A DNA stretch of 9,696 nt from Chthonomonadaceae bacterium (GCA_014377395.1 JACMPS010000166.1:1-9696), one strand, 5' to 3'; positions 1 to 7,143 are shown, counted from the stretch's first letter. Notes: generated from the letters alone by a model not told the origin. Program-made: numbers and translations.

Positions 1-61
1 AACCCCAGCATTTTTGCCGCCCCACCGTCGGCTTGTAAGTCATATAGCGGCAAAGTGCCAT
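1..61 (-). CDS. 5' end of an unidentified gene running off the left edge
   Basis: An ATG on the minus strand (59-61) opens a frame with no stop in the 20 codons left in the window. The encoded residues are MALCRYMTYKPTVGRQKCWG. A strong Shine-Dalgarno AGGGAG (69-74) sits 7 bases upstream, and a GATAAT box (84-89) could be its -10, though no good -35 accompanies it. The peptide is too short to identify and shows no clear signal sequence. It is divergent from the small membrane protein gene. The call rests on the ribosome binding site and the open frame only, so it could be chance. Confidence 0.4.
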   Translation of the reverse strand, partial: MALCRYMTYKPTVGRQKCWG

Positions 62-165
62 TGTTCCACTCCCTGTATCTACAATTATCTACGATTTTAA
101 TTTTGACAGCTCGCCGAAAATAGCAGGAATCACGTTCGGTCTTCTCGAAATTCGGAATAAGACTT

Positions 166-579
166 ATGAGTGCTTGGTTTCCGGCACGTAACGCTCTCTA
201 TCTTCCACCCGGTTTTAAGGTCATCAAAGGAGCTTCTCATGTCCGACCTCTCCCCGCTTATGTCTGGCTGGGTCTCTGGGTTATTCACCAACTGCCCCTC
301 TTCATCATCGCAAAAAAAGGGGATCACCCCCTTGCGTTGCTCGCGTTCGTTCCCATTGGAAACGTCTGGCTGATGTGCGATATGGTGGACGCCAATCCTC
401 TTTTGTGTTTGCTTTTTCTTTTCCCGCCTGCTGCCCTGATTCTGATGGTTTATCTATGGTGGCAGATCGCCGAGTACGCCAACAAGCCGGGCCCCCTCGG
501 TGCCTTAATGGTCATTCCTCTTCTGAATATCCCTCTGGGCTGGTATCTTGCGGTTTATGAGCCGGCGAAACTTCGATAG
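166..579 (+). CDS. small multi-pass membrane protein, possibly frameshifted at its 5' end
   Basis: The 137-residue frame is mostly hydrophobic, with probable membrane segments near residues 31-49, 56-71, 79-98 and 110-130. The pattern of a helix, a FVPIGN turn, a helix pair, a positively charged KPGPLG turn and a final LLNIPLGWYL helix resembles small DUF5684-like inner-membrane proteins of unknown function; that is a pattern match, not a proven homology. The first 30 residues look unlike the rest: they are not hydrophobic and lie over a strong ribosome binding site (AAAGGAG, 226-232) that serves an ATG at 239 in another frame. That ATG gives MSDLSP. One extra C in the CCCC run at 252-255 would join it to AYVWLGLWV of this frame, a natural-looking start. 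So the true gene may be 239-579 with a sequencing error or a real frameshift. The listed start at 166 has only a weak GGAA upstream. Confidence 0.62.
   Translation: MSAWFPARNALYLPPGFKVIKGASHVRPLPAYVWLGLWVIHQLPLFIIAKKGDHPLALLAFVPIGNVWLMCDMVDANPLLCLLFLFPPAALILMVYLWWQIAEYANKPGPLGALMVIPLLNIPLGWYLAVYEPAKLR
226..232 (+). promoter_or_regulatory. strong ribosome binding site for an ATG at 239
   Basis: AAAGGAG lies 6 bases before ATG 239-241. It is the best Shine-Dalgarno in this part of the window, yet the ATG is out of frame with the membrane protein that follows. The site supports reading 239 as the original start and a one-base frameshift shortly after it. Confidence 0.6.
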
Positions 580-607
580 AGAAGTACAAATCTCAGCCCC
601 CTCCTAA

Positions 608-630
608 CCTCCCCTTGCGTCAAGGGGAGG
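608..630. repeat. perfect 10-bp hairpin after the membrane protein gene
   Basis: CCTCCCCTTG (608-617) and CAAGGGGAGG (621-630) pair perfectly around a 3-base loop (CGT). There is no T run on either side, so it is a poor intrinsic terminator. The form (a C-rich lead, then CCTCCCC and GGGGAGG) is that of dispersed hairpin repeats common between genes in several phyla, which is my inference. Confidence 0.6.
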
Positions 631-679
631 AAAGAGATTGACCCTTAGAAGGTGTTGAAAAAGTAGAGTCGATACGTTT

Positions 680-702
680 AGCGCAGGAATAAATTCCGCG
701 CT
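680..702. repeat. bulged hairpin repeat
   Basis: AGCGC-A-GGAAT (680-690) can pair with ATTCC-GCGCT (693-702), with a single bulged A and a loop of about four bases. Its GGAAT/ATTCC tip recurs in the element at 835-850, so both may come from one repeat family. No gene is seen around it. Confidence 0.45.
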
Positions 703-800
703 GGGAGGCGTGCCGCCCCCAATTGGACAAAACTCGGACACACCACTCAGCAAAAGCGCAGTTGAGAGAAAACTGGGTCATCGCCAGCGTCTTTGCATCC

Positions 801-850
801 AGTCCACGCAGGTGGACTTCGCGCCTTTGTAGCCGGGGAATTCATTCCTT
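801..850. repeat. two-hairpin REP-like element
   Basis: AGTCCAC (801-807) and GTGGACT (812-818) form a perfect 7-bp stem with a GCAG loop. About 16 bases later a second hairpin has arms at 835-841 and 844-850, with core GGAAT/ATTCC. The two-stem design, between genes and at the 3' end of the operon on the minus strand, is that of a repetitive extragenic palindrome. Part of the first arm (AGTCCACGCAG) recurs exactly near 8950-8960. It may protect the 3' end of the operon mRNA; a terminator role is unsupported because there is no T run. Confidence 0.55.
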
Positions 851-867
851 GGATTCACAACCCCCCC

Positions 868-1218
868 CTAATCATCCATGAGTTTTTGACAAACGGAAGC
901 CTCGAAAATAAGAGTTCCGTTCGCTTCAATCAGATGAGGCACGTTTTCGCGCCACCACTGCGCGGCAACCGGGTTGTGCAAAGCCAGAGCCTCCAGAGCA
1001 TCGGACACCAAAACCGAATACCCCGGAACCTGCTTAACACGAGCAAACAATCGAGTAAAAGCGGTTTTTCGTGTGCCGGAAAGCACTCCTTCCGTATCCT
1101 GCAAAGTTGCGTAGAGAGGACCCAGAGGATCGAGGGGCAAGACACAGCCAACCCACGCGCTCCGAATGTAGTGCGGGGCTTCGCCATCAGGAACCCCGAT
1201 AACACGAATGGAAGCCAT
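868..1218 (-). CDS. conserved-looking hypothetical protein, third gene of the aldehyde dehydrogenase operon
   Basis: This 116-residue protein has no signal peptide or membrane segment and is probably cytoplasmic. I do not recognise a characterised family. Features that look conserved rather than random are an N-terminal beta-strand-like stretch (IRVIGVPDGEAP, residues 4-15), AWVGCVLPL (21-29), VLVSDALEALALHNPVAAQWWREN near 68-91, and a C-terminal strand LIFEASVC. I have an impression of similar small proteins in planctomycete-like genomes, but cannot verify it. The start is supported by a strong GAGGAGG with an 8-base spacer. It begins 47 bases after the aldehyde dehydrogenase stop on the same strand, so co-transcription is likely. 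It may be an accessory or unrelated passenger; no function is proposed. The stop lies next to a run of eight Cs, where sequencing could be less certain. Confidence 0.72.
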   Translation of the reverse strand: MASIRVIGVPDGEAPHYIRSAWVGCVLPLDPLGPLYATLQDTEGVLSGTRKTAFTRLFARVKQVPGYSVLVSDALEALALHNPVAAQWWRENVPHLIEANGTLIFEASVCQKLMDD

Positions 1219-1265
1219 AGGATGCCCCTCCTCGTCCAGTCCAATCTCTTTCCGTTCCGCTCTGT

Positions 1266-2729
1266 TTATTCTGCCGCCGCTTCGATTGCGATTGTCTTGA
1301 TCTGAGTGTAGAAGTCACGCGCCGCCATTCCCTGCTCACGGCTGTAGGAACTCGATCCCTTCATTCCGCCAAAGGGGGCTTGTGGCTCGACACCTGCTGT
1401 TTCGCCGTTGACGCGCACCATGCCCACCTGCGCTTTCTCCGCAAATCTGAGCGCGGAATTGAGGCTTTTCGTAAAGATCGAAGCGGAAAGACCATACTCG
1501 GAGGAGTTGAGAATTTCGAGGGCTTCCTCCTCGCTTTTCGCCCGGAACAGGCAGAGAACCGGTCCGAAAACCTCTTCTTTCGCGATTTTCGCATCTGGGT
1601 CAACATCCCAGAAAACCGTCGGCGGTACATACGCACCGAGATCGTATTTCGCACCTTCAAGCGGCTTACCTCCGCACAGCAAGGTTGACCCCGCCTCTGC
1701 CGCCTCCCGAATCGCTTTCAGAATGTTGTCCCGTGCCGCCTCCGAAATGACGGGACCTAGATAAGCGTCCGCCTCATCTCCGGCTCCCACTTTCAGCGTG
1801 TGAACTTTCTCCACAAGGTGATTGACAAACGATTGGTAAACGTCTTCGTGGATAATGGCGCGGGAAGTCGCGGTACATTTTTGTCCGGCGGATTTAAACG
1901 CACCCTGCACGGTAAGGTTGACGGCTTGCTCCAGATCAGCGTCGGGAAGCACAATCACTGCGTTTTTGCCGCCCATTTCCAGTTGATACTTTTTCCCGTT
2001 TGCGGAACACTGAGAACCGAGCCACTTGCCCGTTTTCGCCGACCCGGTAAAAGAAAGCGCGTTCACTGCCGGGTGCGTCGTCAACGTTTCACCGACTCTT
2101 GCGCCTTCTCCGTAAAGGACGTTGAAAACTCCGGCGGGCAATCCCGCCTCGTGGAAAACCTCCGCAAGATGATGCGCGGTCAGCGGGGAATGTTCGGAGG
2201 GCTTCATTACTACCGTGTTGCCGAAAGCGAGCGCGGGGGCGGCTTTCCAGAGGGGAATGGCAATCGGGAAGTTCCAGGGAGTAATCAGGGCGCACACGCC
2301 AACCGGAATTCGGCGTGTGAAAAAGAGGGTTCCCGCCGTTGCAGAGGGGATCACTTCGCCGTCGGGGAGCAACGTTTGTGCGGCGTAGTAGCGCAAAATC
2401 GCAACGCCGCGCATGGTTTCGCCTTTTGCTTCCGGGAGAGACTTTCCCTCTTCCAGCATCAAGTCTTTTGCCACATGATCTACACGAGCCGCCAGCAAAT
2501 CCGCCGCTTTTCGCAAAAATTCGCCGCGTGAGGGAGCAGGCAGTGCCGCCCACCCCGCGAGTGCCTTGTGCGCGGCTTCGATTGCTTTTGTGGCGTCTTC
2601 TGAAGTCCCGTTCTGAAACTCACCGAGAACTTCGGAAAGACGGGCGGGGTTGCGATTGGGTAAAAAGTTTGCGGTTTCGCCGGGGGTTTCCCAGCCTCCA
2701 CCGAGGTAATGCGAATAGCGTTCACTCAT
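1266..2729 (-). CDS. NAD(P)+-dependent aldehyde dehydrogenase, 2-oxoglutarate-semialdehyde dehydrogenase-like
   Basis: A full-length 487-residue member of the aldehyde dehydrogenase superfamily, which oxidises an aldehyde to a carboxylate in the cytoplasm. All core residues are present: Asn153 in PWNFP, Lys176 in MKPSE (cofactor binding), FTGS at 227-230, general base Glu251 in LEMGG, the catalytic Cys285 in GQKCTATSR, and EEVFGPV at 385-391. The C-terminal part (VEPQAPFGGMKGSSSYSREQG, then DFYTQIKT) is like the ycbD-type 2-oxoglutarate-semialdehyde dehydrogenases that finish C5 sugar and sugar-acid breakdown; substrate is inferred. A frame extension to 2900 exists, but it would overlap the regulator gene. 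ATG 2729 has a good AGGAG and fits the family's N terminus (YLGGGW). It starts 43 bases after the regulator and precedes the small protein, forming an operon. No upstream sugar-acid dehydratase is present in the window. Confidence 0.93.
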   Translation of the reverse strand: MSERYSHYLGGGWETPGETANFLPNRNPARLSEVLGEFQNGTSEDATKAIEAAHKALAGWAALPAPSRGEFLRKAADLLAARVDHVAKDLMLEEGKSLPEAKGETMRGVAILRYYAAQTLLPDGEVIPSATAGTLFFTRRIPVGVCALITPWNFPIAIPLWKAAPALAFGNTVVMKPSEHSPLTAHHLAEVFHEAGLPAGVFNVLYGEGARVGETLTTHPAVNALSFTGSAKTGKWLGSQCSANGKKYQLEMGGKNAVIVLPDADLEQAVNLTVQGAFKSAGQKCTATSRAIIHEDVYQSFVNHLVEKVHTLKVGAGDEADAYLGPVISEAARDNILKAIREAAEAGSTLLCGGKPLEGAKYDLGAYVPPTVFWDVDPDAKIAKEEVFGPVLCLFRAKSEEEALEILNSSEYGLSASIFTKSLNSALRFAEKAQVGMVRVNGETAGVEPQAPFGGMKGSSSYSREQGMAARDFYTQIKTIAIEAAAE

Positions 2730-2772
2730 TTTGGGTTTCTCCTGACAAAAACGTTCATTCCACAGGGAGAGT

Positions 2773-3138
2773 TTACCCGACTTTTTCCCTCTCTGCACCC
2801 GCATTGGTTTCGTCAATCGGCAGAGGATCCGAAACAATTTTAAGGAGTTCGCCGACGGTGTGGCTCGATTCGATGGAATGGCGAAGCGGAAGGGCTTCAT
2901 GAATTTCGTAGCGATTGCGCCGCCCCTCCCGCAACCGCGTGATCACGCCTCCCTCCTCTAAATCCGCCACAATCCTTTGGACGGCGCGTTCCGTGATTCC
3001 TACCAGCTCCGCCACATCTCGCAATCGCGAAATCGGATTACGAGCCAGACAAACCAGAACATGAGAATGGTTGGTGAGAAACGTCCACGCGACCGCCGGA
3101 GGAGCCTCTTCTTTTTCTGAACGGGACACAATCAACAT
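2773..3138 (-). CDS. winged-helix transcriptional regulator (MarR-like)
   Basis: A 121-residue DNA-binding protein. The body (residues 17-80) reads as a winged helix: AWTFLTNHSHVLVCLARNP as the first helix, RLRDVAELVGITERAVQRIVADLEE as helix-turn-helix (38-62), then GGVITRLREGRRNRYEI as the basic wing (63-79). Proteins of this pattern, with the WTFLTNH opening and an LPLRH segment after the wing, are widespread small regulators related to MarR, mostly of unknown ligand. The start has AGGAG very close (3 bases), at the edge of normal spacing. It is first in the operon with the aldehyde dehydrogenase and divergent from isocitrate dehydrogenase, so autoregulation and control of one or both neighbours is the natural inference. 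The last 15 or so residues are charged and probably disordered. Confidence 0.88.
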   Translation of the reverse strand: MLIVSRSEKEEAPPAVAWTFLTNHSHVLVCLARNPISRLRDVAELVGITERAVQRIVADLEEGGVITRLREGRRNRYEIHEALPLRHSIESSHTVGELLKIVSDPLPIDETNAGAEREKVG

Positions 3139-3150
3139 TTTCTCCTCTAA

Positions 3151-3212
3151 ACACGACTTTTTTTTCGTGTATTATGTATCGCGAATTAAGATTCGTGGTA
3201 TTCTATTCACGA
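3151..3212. promoter_or_regulatory. candidate paired operators in the divergent promoter region
   Basis: The 113-base gap between the regulator start and the isocitrate dehydrogenase start holds two inverted repeats made of the same pentamer. The first is ACACGA (3151-3156) with TCGTGT (3165-3170), 8 bases apart. The second is TCGTG (3193-3197) with CACGA (3208-3212), 10 bases apart. Four copies of one half-site in a divergent regulator gap are typical of operators for a dimeric winged-helix protein. AT-rich boxes that could be -10 elements lie nearby (TATTAT 3170-3175 and TATAGA 3222-3227, plus strand), but no convincing -35 is seen. Binding by the neighbouring regulator is inferred. Confidence 0.5.
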
Positions 3213-3251
3213 CAAGGTTCTTATAGATTACCCTTACAAAGAAAGAAAATC

Positions 3252-4709
3252 ATGATGATGAAAAAAACTGCGATTACGGTTGCCTTTGGAGACGGAATTG
3301 GACCCGAAATTATGTCCTCAACTCTCCGCGTTCTTCAAGAGGCGGGCGCAAGTCTGGAGATCGAGGAAATCGAGATCGGACAACGGGTTTACGAGCGCGG
3401 AGTCAGTTCGGGGATCGAGCCGGGTGCCTGGGACTCACTGCGTCGCACACGAGTTTTCCTTAAGTCCCCGATTACGACGCCACAGGGAGGGGGCTACAAA
3501 AGCCTCAACGTCACCATTCGCAAAAGTCTGGGATTGTACGCAAATGTTCGTCCCTGCGTTGCCTACGCACCCTTTGTAAAAACCTTGCATCCCAAAATGA
3601 ATCTCGTCATCGTTCGAGAAAACGAAGAAGACTTGTACGCCGGAATCGAGCATCGCCAAACAGATGAGGTGATGCAGTGCCTGAAACTGATTTCAAGACC
3701 GGGTTGTGAAAAGATTGTGCGTTATGCCTTTGAGTACGCCCGACAAAATCATCGCAAAAAAGTGACCTGCTTCACCAAAGACAACATTATGAAACTGACG
3801 GACGGGCTGTTCCATAAGGTTTTCGATGAGATTGCCAAAGAGTACACCGATCTCGAACACGATCACATGATTGTTGACATCGGGGCGGCACGATTGGCGG
3901 ACACGCCGGAAATGTTTGACGTGATTGTGATGCCAAACCTTTACGGCGATATTCTTTCGGATGTGGCGGCACAAATTGCGGGGTCGGTCGGAATGGCGGG
4001 GTCTTCCAATATCGGGGAGCAGGGAGCGATGTTCGAAGCGATTCACGGCTCGGCTCCTCTGATTGCCGGACAAAACCTTGCCAATCCATCGGGGTTGCTG
4101 AGGGCGGCAATGATGATGCTCGTTCACATCGGGCAGGGAGAGGTTGCAACGCGAGTGCATAACGCCTGGTTATGTACGCTGGAGAGAGGGATTCACACGG
4201 GAGATATTTTCTCTGAGGGCAATAGCCGGGAGCGCGTCGGCACGGATAAATTCACCGAAAGCGTCATTCAGAGATTGGGACAAAAACCCACTCAGTTCAC
4301 CCCGGTTCTTTACGCAGAGGGAGACGGAGAGGTGAAGTTTCTACCGCCCCCCACGCGCCGCCCCCCCGCAAAAAAAGAATTGGTAGGTGTTGACGTGTTT
4401 TTGCACTGGCGAGACGGACTCCCGGACAAACTCGGTGAACTTCTATCTCAGACAAGCAACAAAGAACTCGAACTAAAAATGATTACCAATCGCGGCGTCA
4501 AAGTATGGCCCCAGGGATTGCCGGAAACTTTTTGTACGGATCACTGGCGCTGTCGCTTTATGGCACAAACTCCCGACGGCACAATCCAGCACCGAGACAT
4601 TATTTCTTTACTGGAGCGGGTCAGTATGACGGGGCTGGATTTCATCAAGTGCGAAAACCTCTGCAACTTCGACGGAGAACCGGGATTCACGCTTGGACAG
4701 GGACAGTAG
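3252..4709 (+). CDS. icd: isocitrate dehydrogenase, Thermus-like type with C-terminal extension domain
   Basis: A cytoplasmic TCA-cycle enzyme of 485 residues that oxidatively decarboxylates isocitrate to 2-oxoglutarate. The N-terminal two thirds are the isocitrate/isopropylmalate dehydrogenase fold: GDGIGPE (13-19), a substrate loop with Ser84, Asn86 and Arg90, then Arg100, Arg122 in VRENEEDLYAG, Tyr129, Lys176, Asp209, and metal ligands Asp233 and Asp237 in NLYGDILSD. Residues from about 375 (VGVDVF to NFDGEPGFT) form the extra C-terminal domain known from the roughly 495-residue Thermus thermophilus enzyme and from Rickettsia, absent in the E. coli type. The cofactor motif is HGSAPLIAG (265-273): neither the Lys-Tyr of NADP enzymes nor the Asp-Ile of NAD enzymes, so cofactor choice is unclear. 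Three adjacent ATGs (3252, 3255, 3258) can start; 3252 is given. The Shine-Dalgarno is weak (AAAGAAAG). An ATG at 3174 is in frame but adds residues unlike the family. Confidence 0.94.
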   Translation: MMMKKTAITVAFGDGIGPEIMSSTLRVLQEAGASLEIEEIEIGQRVYERGVSSGIEPGAWDSLRRTRVFLKSPITTPQGGGYKSLNVTIRKSLGLYANVRPCVAYAPFVKTLHPKMNLVIVRENEEDLYAGIEHRQTDEVMQCLKLISRPGCEKIVRYAFEYARQNHRKKVTCFTKDNIMKLTDGLFHKVFDEIAKEYTDLEHDHMIVDIGAARLADTPEMFDVIVMPNLYGDILSDVAAQIAGSVGMAGSSNIGEQGAMFEAIHGSAPLIAGQNLANPSGLLRAAMMMLVHIGQGEVATRVHNAWLCTLERGIHTGDIFSEGNSRERVGTDKFTESVIQRLGQKPTQFTPVLYAEGDGEVKFLPPPTRRPPAKKELVGVDVFLHWRDGLPDKLGELLSQTSNKELELKMITNRGVKVWPQGLPETFCTDHWRCRFMAQTPDGTIQHRDIISLLERVSMTGLDFIKCENLCNFDGEPGFTLGQGQ

Positions 4710-4733
4710 GGGCGCAACAAGCAACGCCCTTAC
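4706..4733. repeat. hairpin between convergent genes
   Basis: GTAGGGGCG (4706-4714) can pair with CGCCCTTAC (4725-4733) through nine pairs, one of them G-U on the plus strand, with a 10-base loop. It starts inside the last codon region of isocitrate dehydrogenase and fills the 28-base gap before the convergent GH2 gene. It lacks a T run, so it may be a REP-like element or 3' mRNA stabiliser instead of a true terminator. Confidence 0.45.
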
Positions 4734-4737
4734 CTCC

Positions 4738-6999
4738 TTACTGTCGCACGATTCCAACATCAATGAACTGCCCGCCTACCGTCTGGTGACAGTGAACCGC
4801 GATCAGATTTTTGCCCGGTTTAAGGGCTTTGCGCCCCTCCTCGGTCATCGGCACAGTCACGTAGTCGGTGGAGTAACCTTTTGCGGTTCCTGCAAGCACT
4901 CCATTGATGTAGATTTCCATATCCTCATCGTGGAACGCGGAGAAGGCGAGTTTCGAAGGAAGGTTTGCGGAAAGCGTAAACTCACGGCGAAGCCAGATGT
5001 CACTTGTTTTCCACTCGGTGTGAACCTCACCGACGCCGCTTCCGAATCCGGCGACGCCCTTTTGCCAATCTGTTTCGGGAACTCCCAGCGTAAACCAGTC
5101 TGTTCCAGGTGCCGTCGTGGTGTAGAGCCACTGAGCAGGTCTTTCGGCGGAAGTGGGGAGTGGATCGGGGTTTGGGTTAGGAGCAAGGGGCGGGAACTTG
5201 CCGAGATTAGCGTCTCGTGTCACTCCCGTATCCGGCTTAATAATGGCGCGGTCATAAGTTAGCAGTCCATTACTTTCCTGCTCGACATCGGTGAGTTGAG
5301 TGTAAACAAACGCACTCGTGCCACGCTCTTCGCGCAGGGCATAGGCGCGTTTCATCAAAGCCTGATACCGTTTTGTCACAAGCTGCCCGTCTTTCAGGGT
5401 AGCACCGTAGCCGAACACATCTTCCGTCCACATATGACCGGGAACGCGCATCGTCACTCCACCGAACTCGCCATTGACGGCGGCGCGTGTCGGCTCCGCG
5501 ATTTCGCTCCAGGGACCCGGATAGGCGTGGGTGTCCACAATGTCCCCAACGCCCTTAAAATCGTTCCACCCACTTGCGTTCGAGACTAAACGGGACGGAT
5601 CAAGACTTTTGATCAGTGAAACGACTTCGGGCGTATCGTGTTGCCCCCAGCCCTCATTGAAGGGAACCCACATCACGATGCTCGGATGATTGTGCCGCCC
5701 TGCAATGAGAGCGCGTAACTCGGTCTCGAACTGAGTTTTCGACTCGGCGGAAAGATGATTGTCAAAAGCTTGCGGCATATCTTGCCACACGATCACGCCG
5801 AGTTTGTCCGTCCAGTAATACCAGCGTTCCGGTTCGACTTTCGCGTGTTTTCGGAGCAGATTAAAGCCGAACTTCTTTGCCGCCTCAATATCGAATTTTA
5901 AGGCACTATCGGTGGGAGCCGTATAAATGCCGTCGGGCCAGTAGCCCTGATCCAACGCACCGATCTGAAACACGAACTGGTTGTTGAGCAAAATTCGGTT
6001 GTGTCCCTGCGCGTCCTTGCCGAGACTTATTTTTCGCATTGCCGCATAACTTCCCACTGAGTCCAGTGCTTTGCCGTCTTTCATCAGGGCGACTTTCAGG
6101 GAGTAAAGGTGAGGGTCTTCCGGCGTCCAGACGTGCGGACTTGAGAGCGAAAGGCTCGCCTCGGTGTTGGGAGCGGAAGTGGTTTGCGCGACTTCTTTTT
6201 TGCCGTCCAAAAGCGTGATCAAAACCTTTGCACCCGATGCCTCACCGAGCAGGGACGCCGTAACTTTGAGAGTTTTTGTATCCAGATTGGGCGTGATTTT
6301 CAGTGCCGAAATCGAGGCGGTAGGGACAGGCTCAAGCCAGACGGTTTGCCAGATGCCCGTTGCACCCGTGTAGAAAATCCCTCCCGGCTTGACGCGCTGT
6401 TTACCGAGTACCTGCGCGTTCGGCACATCGGAGCGGAGCGGGTTAGAGGCGGAAACAACGACTTCGTTTGTCTCATTCTCACCCGATTTGAGTGATCCGG
6501 TAATGTCCACGCTGAAGCCGTCGTAGCCGCCCCGATGCGTCGCCAGCAATTTTCCATTGACAGACACGCTCGAATCCCAGTTCACTGCCCCGAAATGAAG
6601 CAGGACGCGCTCATCTTTCCAGGCGGCAGGAACCGTGAAAGTACGGCGATACCATAACCGATTGTCGGGTGTGCTTTTCTTCCCGACGCCGGAAAGTGCG
6701 GACTCGAAAGGGTAGGGGACGAGAATTTGCCCGATATAGGTGGCGGGTGCTTCCGTTGCCTCTTTGTTTGAGAGGGCGTAATCCCATAGCCCATTCAGAT
6801 TTTGCCAGCGGGTGCGGGTCATTGTCGGACGCGGGTATTCGGGCAGAACGTTTTTCGGAGAGACCTGCTTTGCCCACTTTGTGGAGAGGGGTCCCGGCGC
6901 AGGATGCCATTGTGAGGGAGATTGTGCGTGAGTAGTTGTTGCAAGACCTCCCAAAAGCGAAATCAATATCGAAAATGAGAAGGGTTTGTAAATCATCAT
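4738..6999 (-). CDS. secreted glycoside hydrolase family 2 protein with an appended C-terminal beta domain
   Basis: A 753-residue exported glycosidase. Residues 1-25 form a signal peptide (basic start, hydrophobic core, cut near THA-QS). Then come the GH2 sugar-binding jelly roll (about 60-225; LNGLWDYAL, WYRRTF, VNGKLLATHRGGYDGFSVDIT), an immunoglobulin-like sandwich (about 226-325) and a TIM barrel (about 330-600). The acid/base is Glu449 in PFNEGWGQ, and the nucleophile is Glu511 in VNGEFGG. Family 2 retaining enzymes include beta-galactosidases, beta-mannosidases and beta-glucuronidases; the exact sugar cannot be read here. After a proline-rich linker (603-615), residues 620-752 form another beta domain with IYINGVLAG and FIDVGIV, probably galactose-binding-like. 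AGGA precedes the start by 10 bases; a second ATG follows the first directly. The GH26 mannanase, further upstream on the same strand, suggests work on mannan side chains or oligomers. Confidence 0.92.
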   Translation of the reverse strand: MMIYKPFSFSILISLLGGLATTTHAQSPSQWHPAPGPLSTKWAKQVSPKNVLPEYPRPTMTRTRWQNLNGLWDYALSNKEATEAPATYIGQILVPYPFESALSGVGKKSTPDNRLWYRRTFTVPAAWKDERVLLHFGAVNWDSSVSVNGKLLATHRGGYDGFSVDITGSLKSGENETNEVVVSASNPLRSDVPNAQVLGKQRVKPGGIFYTGATGIWQTVWLEPVPTASISALKITPNLDTKTLKVTASLLGEASGAKVLITLLDGKKEVAQTTSAPNTEASLSLSSPHVWTPEDPHLYSLKVALMKDGKALDSVGSYAAMRKISLGKDAQGHNRILLNNQFVFQIGALDQGYWPDGIYTAPTDSALKFDIEAAKKFGFNLLRKHAKVEPERWYYWTDKLGVIVWQDMPQAFDNHLSAESKTQFETELRALIAGRHNHPSIVMWVPFNEGWGQHDTPEVVSLIKSLDPSRLVSNASGWNDFKGVGDIVDTHAYPGPWSEIAEPTRAAVNGEFGGVTMRVPGHMWTEDVFGYGATLKDGQLVTKRYQALMKRAYALREERGTSAFVYTQLTDVEQESNGLLTYDRAIIKPDTGVTRDANLGKFPPLAPNPNPDPLPTSAERPAQWLYTTTAPGTDWFTLGVPETDWQKGVAGFGSGVGEVHTEWKTSDIWLRREFTLSANLPSKLAFSAFHDEDMEIYINGVLAGTAKGYSTDYVTVPMTEEGRKALKPGKNLIAVHCHQTVGGQFIDVGIVRQ

Positions 7000-7113
7000 T
7001 GGCTGTTTTTCCTGAATAAAAGTGTTTCCCGGAAGAGTGTGAGGGGTGGGCTTTCAGTTTACCCTTTGATTTCACTATTGTAGGACATAGGCGGTGACGC
7101 AAATCTCGGTCTC

Positions 7114-7143
7114 TTGACGCAAGCCCCGCCTCTATCGTATACT
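7114..7143 (+). promoter_or_regulatory. sigma-70-type promoter of the tRNA-Arg gene
   Basis: TTGACG (7114-7119) and TATACT (7138-7143) are separated by 18 bases, each one mismatch from consensus. The predicted transcription start is near 7150, just ahead of the tRNA 5' end at 7154. This is the clearest promoter in the window. Confidence 0.78.

Noticed and set aside
1800..2531. A long open frame (243 codons) on the plus strand, opposite the aldehyde dehydrogenase
   Set aside because: It is antisense to a well-supported enzyme gene, has an arginine- and glycine-rich composition typical of shadow frames, and no sensible ribosome binding site.
2730..2900. An N-terminal extension of the aldehyde dehydrogenase by 57 residues
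   Set aside because: It would overlap the regulator gene, does not resemble the family's N terminus, and lacks the good ribosome binding site found at 2729.
2339..2902. A 187-codon plus-strand frame covering the aldehyde dehydrogenase start and part of the regulator
   Set aside because: It is antisense to two real genes and has random-looking, basic composition.
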